Shown here: in pieces, positions 8,994-17,875 of the stretch | Position numbering within the stretch: the stretch's first letter is position 1 | Layout of the letters: every line of letters begins with the position of its first letter | From: a candidate division WOR-3 bacterium | Lineage (GTDB): Bacteria; Hydrothermota; Tepidihabitantia; SM23-42 | Length of the DNA: 64,000 nucleotides | Reading direction: 5' to 3' | Assembly: GCA_029858255.1 (NCBI GenBank) | Contig: JAOUFJ010000007.1 | Span: 25,578-89,577, forward strand | The notes under the pieces: model-generated | Databases searched by the model: none | What the model saw: the letters and a program-made list of their open reading frames with translations, nothing else | What the model was told of the DNA's origin: nothing | Position numbers and translations under genes: made by a program

Positions 8994-9524
8994 TCATCGA
9001 CGAAAAGTATGTTCCATCAAGATTCCGTATTCAACCAACTTGTGTATACGCACAATCATCCGCTCCATTGACAATTCGACATATGCAAACGTCGGAGGGA
9101 ATCCCCTTTTATCTTCATTTTTCATGTGCCCAGGATTCACAAAGATGACACCACCATCCTCTTTTATTTCAGGCACGTGAGTGTGGCCAAAGAACACCGC
9201 ATCGGCGCGCCGGCCATTAATGATGTCTTCGGGTTTGAGATCCCCGGGCAAGTCATTCGGATGGGACGCAACAGTATGTGTCAAGAGCACTCGCCAGCCA
9301 ACAATATTCTTTATGAGCCGGTTCGGTATCTTCTTGTCCGCATAGACTTCGCTGAATACACCCGGAACGCGCACGAAATCATGCTCTCCTGTCTCATCTG
9401 GGTCAGTATAGTCATCGCCCAGGTGAATGAACAAACTGGCACCCTGCCCTTTGAGAAAATCCAGCGCCCTGCTCAAGTTCTTGATATGCTTATGCGTATC
9501 ACTGACGACTCCCAATTTCAACAT
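8994..9524 (-). CDS. YfcE/MJ0936-type metallophosphoesterase
   Basis: A 176-residue calcineurin-like phosphodiesterase. Metal ligands are visible in order: DxH in VVSDTHKH, GDD in HLGDD, the His in LLTHT and GHTH in FFGHTHVP. Members of this small family hydrolyse phosphodiesters in vitro; the physiological substrate is usually unknown. An upstream in-frame start would add 44 residues that overlap the DUF401 gene; the ATG at 9524, preceded by GAGGAG, gives the normal N-terminus. It lies 11 bp after the DUF401 gene and 41 bp before the nucleosidase gene, so the three are probably co-transcribed. Confidence 0.9.
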   Translation of the reverse strand: MLKLGVVSDTHKHIKNLSRALDFLKGQGASLFIHLGDDYTDPDETGEHDFVRVPGVFSEVYADKKIPNRLIKNIVGWRVLLTHTVASHPNDLPGDLKPEDIINGRRADAVFFGHTHVPEIKEDGGVIFVNPGHMKNEDKRGFPPTFAYVELSMERMIVRIHKLVEYGILMEHTFRR

Positions 9525-9535
9525 TCCGCGCTCCT

Positions 9536-10714
9536 CTAAGCCAGAAAAATTGAAGAGATTAATAATAGAACAAATATGATCGCGGTTGGCATGATGAGAA
9601 GTTTCAAAAAATCTTTCATTGGCACGCTGAAATATTCTATCGACACTCCGACGCACGGATGCACTGGTGAGATCACGTAACCAAAGAAGATGCTAGAATA
9701 GATCGTGGCAAAAGCGACCGGCGTAATGACGCCGTACGTCAGATACACGGGCAGGATTATCGACGAAGGCAAAATCACCCTCCCGGTCGCTACACCCAAT
9801 ACAAAACCGGTGACAACGCACAGGGTCAACGGCGGCAGGGGGATCGAGCCAATTAGAATTGCTGCGTTTGATGCTTTGAAAATATTCAAAAAAATGAACA
9901 TTCCGATAATAATCAACGTGAAATTCCAGGGCTTCATCTTACGTGCGATACTTAATAAATCCAATCTGTATTTGCTGACAACGACGGAGACAATCAGGGC
10001 AGTAGCTACTCCGGTCAAAGTAGCCAATTCTTGCACGGGTAGAGACAAAAATCTTTTGAGTGAAAAATCCAGCACCGGCGCAATCAGTACGATGCAGAGA
10101 GGAATCAACAAACCTTTCAGTGAAAAAGGATTTTCGTAATCAATACGCCCGTGCACTTTGCGTAATAGAAATATATAGCCCAGGATCAGTGCAAAAAAGA
10201 ATGTCGGCAACAGATAGAGTGCGGCACTATATACATTCAGATTGGCTATTTTTGCCGATGCGATAAGTGCGGAACTGAGCGGGTAGATCAAGACGAACAG
10301 ATGCCGAAACCAGTCGTTTATTGCCACCTTTAGATCATCTCTTACACCGACACCTCCTTTCTCGAGGATCGGGGCCGAAAGCAATGCGCCGCCCGGCATC
10401 GGCAGCAGGCCCATCATCGCCGGAGCAAGAGCCATTACTCCCTTCTTGCCGATACGCAGATTGTTCACGAGATCATCCATACGTCCGCTCTCCTTCATCG
10501 TACCACCGATCATCGGGATGAAACCCATGGCAAAACCGAGCAGCAACACAGAGGGATCAACTATGGTCTGCCCGATCAGTTGAGCTGTCATCTGAAGCGG
10601 CAGAGTAAATAAACCCAGTATGAGTGCTCCGCAAAGCAGAGCAAGGGGCAAACTGCGGCGCGCTACCAGCAGAATAGCTGACAGTGATACAATGAAACCT
10701 ATCCAGGTCAGCAT
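9536..10714 (-). CDS. DUF401 family integral membrane protein
   Basis: A very hydrophobic 392-residue protein with about ten membrane spans. The block LLPMPGGALLSAPIL (about residues 105-120) is characteristic of DUF401, a family related to anion and tricarboxylate transporters. Further conserved-looking loops include GRVILPSSIILPVYL and SPVHPCVGVSIEYF. The transported substrate is unknown. It follows the ASADH-like gene by 54 bp and precedes the phosphoesterase by 11 bp in the same direction. No convincing promoter was found directly upstream. Confidence 0.82.
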   Translation of the reverse strand: MLTWIGFIVSLSAILLVARRSLPLALLCGALILGLFTLPLQMTAQLIGQTIVDPSVLLLGFAMGFIPMIGGTMKESGRMDDLVNNLRIGKKGVMALAPAMMGLLPMPGGALLSAPILEKGGVGVRDDLKVAINDWFRHLFVLIYPLSSALIASAKIANLNVYSAALYLLPTFFFALILGYIFLLRKVHGRIDYENPFSLKGLLIPLCIVLIAPVLDFSLKRFLSLPVQELATLTGVATALIVSVVVSKYRLDLLSIARKMKPWNFTLIIIGMFIFLNIFKASNAAILIGSIPLPPLTLCVVTGFVLGVATGRVILPSSIILPVYLTYGVITPVAFATIYSSIFFGYVISPVHPCVGVSIEYFSVPMKDFLKLLIMPTAIIFVLLLISSIFLA

Positions 10715-10768
10715 ATCGCCTATTGTTCCTTAAGTGTTTGTAGTGACATCTCGGTATACGGGAAAGAG

Positions 10769-11761
10769 TTAAAGAAGTAATTCGGCAATCTGTACTGCAT
10801 TGAGTGCCGAGCCTTTACGCAGGTTGTCAGTCGCGATCCAAAGCGCCAGGCCATTCTCAAAAACCTTGTCATGCCTTATGCGCCCAACAAAAACATCATC
10901 CTTGCCAACGACATTTTCCGGCATAGGATATTCCTCATCGCGATCCATGATCTCTACGCCCGGAGCCTTTCTCAGTAATTTCCTTGCTTCGGTGACCGTG
11001 ATATGATCTTCAAAACCTGCACAGACGGCCATGCTGCTGCCACGGCGCACTGGAACCCAGACCGCAGTCACCCCAATCTGGATCTCGTCGGTTTTGAGCA
11101 TGTTCAACACTTCTCTGGCGATTACGCCTTCCTCCTCAGTATCACCATGACCCGTAAAATCTCCGACCTGCGGTATCAAATTACTGCCTATCGTATAAGG
11201 AAAAACACTATCCTCGGATTTGCAGGCATCGCTCCCAACTGCAAGGTACTCGTATTCGTATGACAATTCTGCAAGCGCATCACGTCCAAGATCCGAAATC
11301 GCCATAAAGGCGGTTGCATGCAGACACTTCAGTCCATGCTTTTTGTGCAGAGGATAAGTCGCCACGAGCAATTGTATGGTCATCGGACTCGGGTTTGAAA
11401 TCAGCGATTTCTCACCTTTTACACCATCCGGGTTCACCTCTGGGATTACCTGGGCGACTCCACCCGCAAAATTAAAGGCCCTTGAACAGTCAATGACTAC
11501 GGCTTTTTCCTTGAATTTTGAAACCGCGGCGCGAGTATTTACTTTATCGAGACAACAAAATACTACATCAACCTTATCCAGAAACGTGTCATAGTCGCGG
11601 AGGACTTCGAATTGTCTATCTTTGAAGACAATCGTTTCCACGCAATTATCAGCCGGGCTCATGAAATAAAGATCTGCAGCAGGGTAGTCACGCTGCTGTA
11701 GGATCCTGATCAACTCCGTGCCGATCAGGCTATCACTACCCAACACCGCAATATTTTTCAT
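10769..11761 (-). CDS. Aspartate-semialdehyde-dehydrogenase-like pseudoenzyme
   Basis: The 330-residue protein has the whole ASADH fold: N-terminal Rossmann GSDSLIGTEL, DCSRAF, VIPEVNPDGV and the C-terminal LALWIATDNLRKGSALNAVQIAELL. Both catalytic residues are missing. The family motif NPNCSTIQ reads NPSPMTIQ at 123-130, with Pro126 at the nucleophilic Cys position. The catalytic His motif reads VRRGSSMAV, with Ser242 in place of His. It should not be annotated as an active Asd. E. coli Usg is a known ASADH homologue lacking activity. It has its own leaderless-type promoter and may be co-transcribed with the DUF401 gene. Confidence 0.85.
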   Translation of the reverse strand: MKNIAVLGSDSLIGTELIRILQQRDYPAADLYFMSPADNCVETIVFKDRQFEVLRDYDTFLDKVDVVFCCLDKVNTRAAVSKFKEKAVVIDCSRAFNFAGGVAQVIPEVNPDGVKGEKSLISNPSPMTIQLLVATYPLHKKHGLKCLHATAFMAISDLGRDALAELSYEYEYLAVGSDACKSEDSVFPYTIGSNLIPQVGDFTGHGDTEEEGVIAREVLNMLKTDEIQIGVTAVWVPVRRGSSMAVCAGFEDHITVTEARKLLRKAPGVEIMDRDEEYPMPENVVGKDDVFVGRIRHDKVFENGLALWIATDNLRKGSALNAVQIAELLL

Positions 11762-11767
11762 GGACCA

Positions 11768-11795
11768 ATTATAGCGTAATGGAGTAGCAAGTCAA
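11768..11795 (-). promoter_or_regulatory. Promoter of the ASADH-like gene (leaderless type)
   Basis: Minus strand TTGACT (11790-11795), 16-bp spacer, TATAAT (11768-11773), then 6 nt to the ATG. Confidence 0.85.
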
Positions 11796-11831
11796 TATGA
11801 ACAAATTCTGGATTAAATTTAATGAATAGAA

Positions 11832-12878
11832 CTAACGGTCTTCGCGATTCTCAGGCCACGCTACTATGGAACCAGTCTCTGTAATATAGGGTGCCGATTC
11901 AGGAAAATCCTGCCTCGACAGCCGCGCCATTAATCGTGCTGCGTTATGCTGCTCATCGATCACGAGTGAACGATCAGGTTTCTGAAGCGCCGAGACGATC
12001 TCTCCGCGCATCAATACGCCCGTCGAATCGACCACGATTCTTAGCATTGGAGCGTAGCCCCGTTCCTCACCTATGTTGAATCCCCATGTACAAAAATTCC
12101 CCAGGCTGTAGGCGATCAGCCTGCTATTATAGATTTCTATCGCGCGCGGCACATGTGGCCCATGCCCCCACACGAAATCGGCGCCACTATCGACCACGGC
12201 CCTTGAAAACTCAACGACGTTACCGCGCGGTTGACCCAGAAAATACTCGAAGGTATCGCGCGTGTGAAGATATCCCAAACCTTCGCCACCACCGTGGAAC
12301 GAGACAATAACGACATCGTTTGCTCTTGCCAAGCGTGCCACCTTGCGCTGAGCTCCAATGATATCTGTTATTACGTCAGCACCGGGTGAGGTGGCAAAGC
12401 ACGCGATGGCAATGTTCACGCCATTTATCTCAAAGCGGCCGATCTCGCCACCAAATCCGCCACATACAATACCACACGCAGCCAATTCCTGTTTGCTAGA
12501 TTCAACTCCATGCGGGCCGAAATCGTTCATGTGATTATTAGCCAGGTTCATGAAATCAAAACCTGCTTCGCTAAGATGCCACGCGTAAGAAGGCGGGGTC
12601 CTGAAGGCGTACACTTTCCCTTTTTCGGTCTTCTTTGCACATACCCCTCCATCCATTATGACGCCTTCAAGATTGCCGATTGTCAAATCACCCGAACTGA
12701 GAATGTCGGCAACGTCTTCATACAGATCTTTACCATCATTCGGAGGAAGCATATTCACTGGATAATTCGAGCCCATCATGATATCGCCCACGGCAACGAT
12801 CGTGAGCGAATCGCTAATGCCGGCAGAAAGGAGCAGCAATAGTATTAAAATGGAATGAATCTGCGTTCGGCTAGTCAA
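11832..12878 (-). CDS. CapA family protein (PGA-type metallophosphatase fold)
   Basis: An exported 348-residue protein of the CapA/PgsA family, first described in poly-gamma-glutamate capsule synthesis. Family blocks: VAVGDIMMG, GNLEGVI, NLANNHMNDFG, VIVSFHGG and WGHGPHVPRAIE, i.e. the calcineurin-like metal site. The first ~24 residues form a signal peptide (ILILLLLLSAGISDS). The start is a TTG at 12878 that overlaps the stop of the M23 peptidase gene by 8 bp. It is chosen because the signal peptide begins there and no ATG or GTG fits. No capB/capC is nearby, so a capsule role is not supported; many CapA homologues are of unknown function. Confidence 0.85.
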   Translation of the reverse strand: MTSRTQIHSILILLLLLSAGISDSLTIVAVGDIMMGSNYPVNMLPPNDGKDLYEDVADILSSGDLTIGNLEGVIMDGGVCAKKTEKGKVYAFRTPPSYAWHLSEAGFDFMNLANNHMNDFGPHGVESSKQELAACGIVCGGFGGEIGRFEINGVNIAIACFATSPGADVITDIIGAQRKVARLARANDVVIVSFHGGGEGLGYLHTRDTFEYFLGQPRGNVVEFSRAVVDSGADFVWGHGPHVPRAIEIYNSRLIAYSLGNFCTWGFNIGEERGYAPMLRIVVDSTGVLMRGEIVSALQKPDRSLVIDEQHNAARLMARLSRQDFPESAPYITETGSIVAWPENREDR

Positions 12879-13791
12879 AAATTACTTCTGAGTTACTTAT
12901 GTATTTGTATGGATTTATCTTCATCCCCGACACGCGCACTTCATAATGCAGGTGCGGAGAAATCGACCGGCCGGTCGAACCGACCCTGGCAAGTACCTGG
13001 CCGCGTTTTACGGGTTCATTCTGTCGGACGAGGATCTGCTGGCAGTGCGCGTAGGCGGTCTTGAAGCCAAATCCGTGGTCGACTATCACAGTCCAGCCAT
13101 AGCCACTAACCCACCCTGCATAACTGACAAACCCATCTGCTGTTGCAGATATTCTCGTCCACCTTGGGGCGCCGATATCAACACCCCAGTGCATGCGTAC
13201 ATTGCCGTCAATGGGATCGACCCGATAACCATAGCCTGAGCATATCCGGCAGCCAGGAAGTGGATGCACTGAAGGAGTGTGCGACCAAAGGTACATGTTA
13301 TCTTCGATTTGATCTTGAATATCCTGCAGGCTCGTTTGACGGAGGTAGTACTTTCCCTTCAATACATCGACTGACTCGTAGATCTCATTAATGATACGCT
13401 CGGTGCTCCTGTTGGCGATCTGAGGACGGTATTCATTCTGTTTGCCACCGATACCCATTGACCAGATATCAGGATGAATATGGGCCATCTGCCAGTATGT
13501 GCGCTCGCGGTTATCCTGCGAGATATGCTGGTCAAAAGAATCCTGGGCTCTTTTCAAGAAGATATTTATCGAATCAAGTCTTGCGACAAGACTCCTATTC
13601 TCCCTCTCTACTCTGGTAAGATGTATTCTCACGAATGTGCGTCGAGTGCTGTTGACGAATAAAACGATCGTCGAAATCGTGGCCGTGACAAGGAATCCGG
13701 CAAGGATGTATATGAGAACCATGGGCAGTCTAAGATTCCTGAGGAAATTGTGCTTCTGGGATACAAAAATGACCTCGAGACGGTTCTCCAT
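12871..13791 (-). CDS. M23 family metallopeptidase, membrane-anchored
   Basis: A 306-residue protein with one membrane helix (about 23-45), a helical coiled-coil-like linker (about 50-170) and a C-terminal LytM/peptidase M23 domain. The zinc site is complete: HxxxD in MHWGVDIGAP and HxH in PHLHYEV. Such proteins cut peptidoglycan cross-links or act in cell-wall remodelling at the membrane's outer face. The gene is first in a two-gene unit with the CapA-like gene. The start at 13791 is fixed by a consensus promoter whose -10 box ends 6 nt upstream. Confidence 0.93.
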   Translation of the reverse strand: MENRLEVIFVSQKHNFLRNLRLPMVLIYILAGFLVTATISTIVLFVNSTRRTFVRIHLTRVERENRSLVARLDSINIFLKRAQDSFDQHISQDNRERTYWQMAHIHPDIWSMGIGGKQNEYRPQIANRSTERIINEIYESVDVLKGKYYLRQTSLQDIQDQIEDNMYLWSHTPSVHPLPGCRICSGYGYRVDPIDGNVRMHWGVDIGAPRWTRISATADGFVSYAGWVSGYGWTVIVDHGFGFKTAYAHCQQILVRQNEPVKRGQVLARVGSTGRSISPHLHYEVRVSGMKINPYKYISNSEVIFD

Positions 13792-13797
13792 TATGAG

Positions 13798-13825
13798 ATT
13801 ATATGCAGAAATGTGTTTTTGTCAA
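13798..13825 (-). promoter_or_regulatory. Promoter of the M23 peptidase gene (leaderless type)
   Basis: Minus strand TTGACA (13820-13825), 16-bp spacer, TATAAT (13798-13803), then 6 nt to the ATG at 13791. Both boxes are perfect consensus. Confidence 0.9.
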
Positions 13826-13957
13826 TAACCTAATATTCTCGAACCATCTCCGAGAGAGATCAATTCATGGCAGCAACTGAACCGGCAAACCTCAATGCGA
13901 AAAAAGCAAATTCCACGTGATTTCGGTAGAAATCTCCAGAGATTCAACGCCAGGCAG

Positions 13958-13985
13958 TTGACAAAGCAGAAACTGAGGCTATAAT
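13958..13985 (+). promoter_or_regulatory. uppS: Promoter of the uppS operon (leaderless type)
   Basis: TTGACA (13958-13963), 16-bp spacer, TATAAT (13980-13985). An ATG directly abuts the -10 box (13986), but transcription should start about 6 nt downstream, at the second in-frame ATG (13992). Confidence 0.9.
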
Positions 13986-13991
13986 ATGCCC

Positions 13992-14696
13992 ATGCAAGAT
14001 GTGGTGCACGTCGCGATCATCATGGATGGAAACGGCCGCTGGGCAAGGAAACGCGGCCTGCCCAGGGTCATCGGCCACCGCCAGGGGGTGGAATCAGTAA
14101 GGGCAATAGTCAAAACCTCAACTGACATCGGTTTGAAATACCTGACCCTGTATACCTTTTCAACTGAGAACTGGCACCGTCCAGCCGAAGAAGTCCAGAC
14201 CCTGATGAACATGCTTGAGGAGATGCTCGTAAAGGAAACTCCTGAGTTGAACAAGAATAATGTCCGCATCAATGCTATTGGCCGTCTGGATGTTCTGTCT
14301 GAGAATGCACGCCGTGCTCTGCAAGAATCACTCGATACGACGAAAAATAACAAAGGGCTTGTCATGACGCTCTGCCTCAACTACGGCAGCCGCGGGGAAA
14401 TAGTCGATGCCGTTAAAAAAATAATCGAAAAAGATCGACTAGACACCATCGATCTGGCAAAGTTCAGCGAAGAAGAATTCGCCACTTTCCTTTATGACCC
14501 GTCCTTGCCCGAACCAGATTTGATGGTCCGTACGGGCGCGCAGAAGCGCGAGCGCATCTCCAATTTTCTGCTCTGGCAACTCGCTTACACAGAAATATAC
14601 TTTACCAAAACCCTGTGGCCTGATTTTCGCGAAAAGGAGTATCTTGCGGCCATTGAATCATTCAAACAAAGGGAGCGTCTCTTTGGCCGTGTCTGA
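13992..14696 (+). CDS. uppS: Isoprenyl transferase (undecaprenyl diphosphate synthase family)
   Basis: Cis-prenyltransferase of 234 residues that builds the C55 (or similar) lipid carrier for peptidoglycan and O-antigen. The substrate site IIMDGNGRWARKRG has catalytic Asp12. TLYTFSTENWHRP and the C-terminal DLMVRTGAQKRERISNFLLWQLAYTE are typical; the family usually has RTSGE or RTGGE where this protein has RTGAQ. The ATG at 13992 is preferred over 13986 because the latter touches the -10 box. It overlaps cdsA by 14 bp, and the uppS-cdsA pairing is classical. Confidence 0.95.
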   Translation: MQDVVHVAIIMDGNGRWARKRGLPRVIGHRQGVESVRAIVKTSTDIGLKYLTLYTFSTENWHRPAEEVQTLMNMLEEMLVKETPELNKNNVRINAIGRLDVLSENARRALQESLDTTKNNKGLVMTLCLNYGSRGEIVDAVKKIIEKDRLDTIDLAKFSEEEFATFLYDPSLPEPDLMVRTGAQKRERISNFLLWQLAYTEIYFTKTLWPDFREKEYLAAIESFKQRERLFGRV

Positions 14697-15486
14697 CCTC
14701 AAAAAGCGAATCCTGACCGCCACAGTTCTGCTTGCCATCATCCTCTTTATTTTCTGGATAGACGGGATCTTCCTGCCTGTTTTCATGCTTGTATTTTTCA
14801 CCTTTGCCGGCAATGAATATCTGGGTTTCTGGCATCGGAAAGAAATATACCCTCAACCGCTTGCCGTTTTTTTGCCAATATACGCGATAATTATCCTTGT
14901 CCACTACGAAGCGCCGTTCCTTCTCCCGATTTTCATCATTTTCATTTTTGTCTGTTCCCTGTATATCGTGCGTTTCCCGGGTGCCGACCGTGCCCAGAAT
15001 TTCCTTACCGAAGTGGCCGCGGTTTTTTTTGGAACAGTCTACCTGTCGATTCTACCCGCTACCATCATCCTGCTGCGCAAGATTAGCTTTGAGGTTTGTT
15101 TGATGCCGTTCATCCTGACCTGGCTATATGACACATTTGCATACTTTGTAGGTAGTGCAATGGGCAAGCATCGGCTTGCTCCAAGAATCAGCCCAAAGAA
15201 GACGTGGGAAGGAACCCTCTTCGCCTTTCCTCTCACATTCCCCTTCACCCTTCTTCTGAGCAGATTTTGGTATGCTGATTTCACTCTGATCGATTCCATC
15301 ATGATCACAATTGGCATTGGTATTCTTGGCACCATGGGGGACCTCTTTGAGTCGGGAATGAAACGCGGGGTCGGGCTCAAAGATGCTTCAAACGCATTCC
15401 CCGGGCATGGTGGTTTTCTCGACCGCATTGATTCCCTTGTACTGAGCATACCTTTCTTCTATATCTATTTAATAGCGACGGCATGA
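14683..15486 (+). CDS. cdsA: Phosphatidate cytidylyltransferase
   Basis: Integral membrane enzyme of about 267 residues making CDP-diacylglycerol from phosphatidate and CTP, the entry to anionic phospholipids. Signature blocks: SPKKTWEGTLFAF and GDLFESGMKRGVGLKDASNAFPGHGGFLDRIDS near the C-terminus. About seven membrane spans are seen. The start is uncertain: TTG at 14683 has GGGAG at 7 nt spacing, while GTG at 14689 is also possible. Its TGA stop overlaps the rarA ATG (ATGA). Confidence 0.95.
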   Translation: MAVSDLKKRILTATVLLAIILFIFWIDGIFLPVFMLVFFTFAGNEYLGFWHRKEIYPQPLAVFLPIYAIIILVHYEAPFLLPIFIIFIFVCSLYIVRFPGADRAQNFLTEVAAVFFGTVYLSILPATIILLRKISFEVCLMPFILTWLYDTFAYFVGSAMGKHRLAPRISPKKTWEGTLFAFPLTFPFTLLLSRFWYADFTLIDSIMITIGIGILGTMGDLFESGMKRGVGLKDASNAFPGHGGFLDRIDSLVLSIPFFYIYLIATA

Positions 15487-16691
15487 CCGAGAAAAATCCA
15501 CTGGCCGACCGGATGCGCCCGGAGAACTTCGAGGAAGTTCTAGGGCAAGATCATTTGCTGGGCAGTGGACGGCCGATAACTCGGCAGATCGAGGAAAAAA
15601 GATTGTTCTCAATGGTTCTTTTCGGACCACCGGGCAGCGGGAAGACCACAATCGCACGGCTCCTCGCTCAGAAATTTGAAGCCGATTTTGTGTCTTTTTC
15701 AGCTGCCACGAGTGGAATAGTTGAGATCAGAAAATTCATGGGGGAAGCAGCCAAGCGCAAGCAATTATATAATCGCGAGACAATAATCTTCATCGATGAA
15801 ATACATCGCTTCAACCGGGCACAACAGGACGCTTTTCTGCCTTATCTGGAAAAAGGCACGATCACGCTGATCGGCGCGACAACCGAAAATCCTTCTTTCG
15901 AACTCAATTCCAGCCTGATCTCGAGAGTCAAGGTCTATATGCTGCATCCGCTATCGTTCGACGATATAAAATCCATACTGAGAAAAGCCCTCGATTCTGA
16001 ACGCGGGCTCTCTAACGCATTGACGGTCGAAGATAGTGCACTCGATTTCATCGCGAACATTTCAGACGGTGATGCCCGTGTTGCATTGAACGCACTGGAA
16101 CTCTCGGCCCTCGCATCAAGGCAGAAGAACGTTGACCTGAAAACGGTCGAAGAAGTGGTGCAGCGTAAAGCACTGCGCTATGACAAAAGCGGTGAAGAAC
16201 ACTACAATCTGATCTCTGCTTTGCACAAATCCTTACGCGGCTCAGACCCTGATGCCGGCCTTTACTGGCTCGCGCGAATGCTTGAAGCCGGTGAAGATCC
16301 TCTCTACATTGCACGGCGGCTCGTCCGCTTCGCGGTTGAGGATATCGGTATTGCCGACTCCCAGGCACTGTTGATCGCAATTGCCGCAAAGGACGCAATC
16401 CATTTCATTGGCCGGCCCGAGGGAGATCTCGCCCTGGCTGAATGTGTTGCATACCTTGCGGGTGCGCCTAAGAACAACAACCTTTACATGGCATACGCAG
16501 AGGCCAAAAAAGATGCTCTGGAAACACAAGCCGAACCAGTTCCCATGCACATTCGAAACGCTCCCACCAACTTGATGAAAAAACTGGGTTATGGTAAAGG
16601 CTACAAATACCCCCACGATTACCCGGATGCAAAAGTAGACCAAGAGTATATGCCGGACAAACTCAAGAACAAGAAGTATCTCAAAGAATAA
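15483..16691 (+). CDS. rarA: Replication-associated recombination protein A (RarA/MgsA)
   Basis: A 402-residue AAA+ ATPase acting at stalled replication forks and single-strand gaps. It has Walker A GPPGSGKT, Walker B IIFIDEIHRF, sensor motif GATTENPSFELN and the C-terminal RarA oligomerisation region with PVPMHIRNAPTNLMKKLGYG and KYPHDY, all typical of the family. ATGA overlap with cdsA implies translational coupling. It seems to have been inserted into a lipid-carrier operon; no functional link is evident. Confidence 0.96.
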   Translation: MTEKNPLADRMRPENFEEVLGQDHLLGSGRPITRQIEEKRLFSMVLFGPPGSGKTTIARLLAQKFEADFVSFSAATSGIVEIRKFMGEAAKRKQLYNRETIIFIDEIHRFNRAQQDAFLPYLEKGTITLIGATTENPSFELNSSLISRVKVYMLHPLSFDDIKSILRKALDSERGLSNALTVEDSALDFIANISDGDARVALNALELSALASRQKNVDLKTVEEVVQRKALRYDKSGEEHYNLISALHKSLRGSDPDAGLYWLARMLEAGEDPLYIARRLVRFAVEDIGIADSQALLIAIAAKDAIHFIGRPEGDLALAECVAYLAGAPKNNNLYMAYAEAKKDALETQAEPVPMHIRNAPTNLMKKLGYGKGYKYPHDYPDAKVDQEYMPDKLKNKKYLKE

Positions 16692-16700
16692 CCGACATTC

Positions 16701-17843
16701 ATGCGCAATGATTATGATGTAATCGTAATCGGCGCCGGCCCGGCCGGTTCAGCAGCGGCTGCAGCCGCGTCGGAAAGAGGCCTCTCCGTGCTGATGATGG
16801 AAGAACATGACACGATAGGTCAACCCCTTGCATGTGCCGAAGGTCTGTCAAGGAGCACGATCAAAGGATATCTGGAAATACAACCAGAGTGGATCTCGCA
16901 GGAACTTTCTGGTTCGATCGTCAGAGGGCCGAAGGGCAGAGAATTTACCATGAAATACCCCAACGTTGGCTGGGTGCTCAATAGAAAAGCATTTGACCCG
17001 GCGCTTGCACAAATTGCTGAAGAAAAGGGCACCGTAATAAAGAAATCTACAAAAGCAATTGGCGTGCAGGGAAATGAAGTGGTCGCGAACGAGAACGGCA
17101 CCACGAAAAACTATTGTTTCAAGTATCTCATCGGTGCGGACGGCATTGTTTCGAATGTTGGCCGCTGGATGGGCATTGATACGCGCATGAATCTGGACGA
17201 GATCGAAATCTGTGCCGAGTATCTTTTGAACAACATTAACATAGAAACCGGCTATGCGCATCTGATCTTCGGAAGCAGCTATGCGCCAGGCGGATACGCG
17301 TGGATCTTTCCTAAATCAAAGAATTCGGCAAATGTAGGATTGGGTGTGTCACCTTTGAGCACGAGAGAGAAGCCCAAGATGCTGCTCGACCGCTGGGTAG
17401 AGCGAGAATTCCCGGATGCAACTGTCGAAGAAAGCGTCTTCAGCGGGGTACCGGCAAAGGTCTTGAGGACCTTTTCAGGTGGAAATTTCTGCCTTGTAGG
17501 AGACGCCGCGCGTTTTACTGATCCGCTGAGCGGCGGTGGTATCGCCAATGGCATCAAATCCGGCACCATTGCGGGTCGCAACGCGGCGGACATCATCAGG
17601 GGCCGAAAGAATCGTCTGCAATCCGAGATGCGAGCAGCGGTCCTGGATGAGGTTGTATGGCACAAACGCGTGCAAAATGTCTATTCAAAACTGGATGACA
17701 GGGACCTGCAGAAGATTTTCGACATTGGTGAAAAAATCTTCCGCGGGAAGACGGTCAAGGATATCAATACGCGACACCTTGTACGACAGATACTGCTTGC
17801 GTCACCGCACCTGCTGGGTTTGGGATTCAGACTACTGCTATAA
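16701..17843 (+). CDS. Geranylgeranyl reductase family FAD-dependent oxidoreductase
   Basis: A 380-residue flavoprotein. The N-terminal Rossmann motif GAGPAG (11-16) binds FAD; YLIGADGIVSNVGRWMG and FCLVGDAARFTDPLSGGGIANGIKSG are the other FAD motifs of the GGR/digeranylgeranylglycerophospholipid reductase group. Enzymes of this family saturate isoprenoid chains of lipids, quinones or polyprenols. Its position 10 bp after rarA and in the same unit as uppS and cdsA suggests it acts on a polyprenyl lipid (inference). Menaquinone side chains are another possibility. Confidence 0.87.
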   Translation: MRNDYDVIVIGAGPAGSAAAAAASERGLSVLMMEEHDTIGQPLACAEGLSRSTIKGYLEIQPEWISQELSGSIVRGPKGREFTMKYPNVGWVLNRKAFDPALAQIAEEKGTVIKKSTKAIGVQGNEVVANENGTTKNYCFKYLIGADGIVSNVGRWMGIDTRMNLDEIEICAEYLLNNINIETGYAHLIFGSSYAPGGYAWIFPKSKNSANVGLGVSPLSTREKPKMLLDRWVEREFPDATVEESVFSGVPAKVLRTFSGGNFCLVGDAARFTDPLSGGGIANGIKSGTIAGRNAADIIRGRKNRLQSEMRAAVLDEVVWHKRVQNVYSKLDDRDLQKIFDIGEKIFRGKTVKDINTRHLVRQILLASPHLLGLGFRLLL

Positions 17844-17875
17844 AATACTACACCGAAGCAGCAACCGGTATTTCG

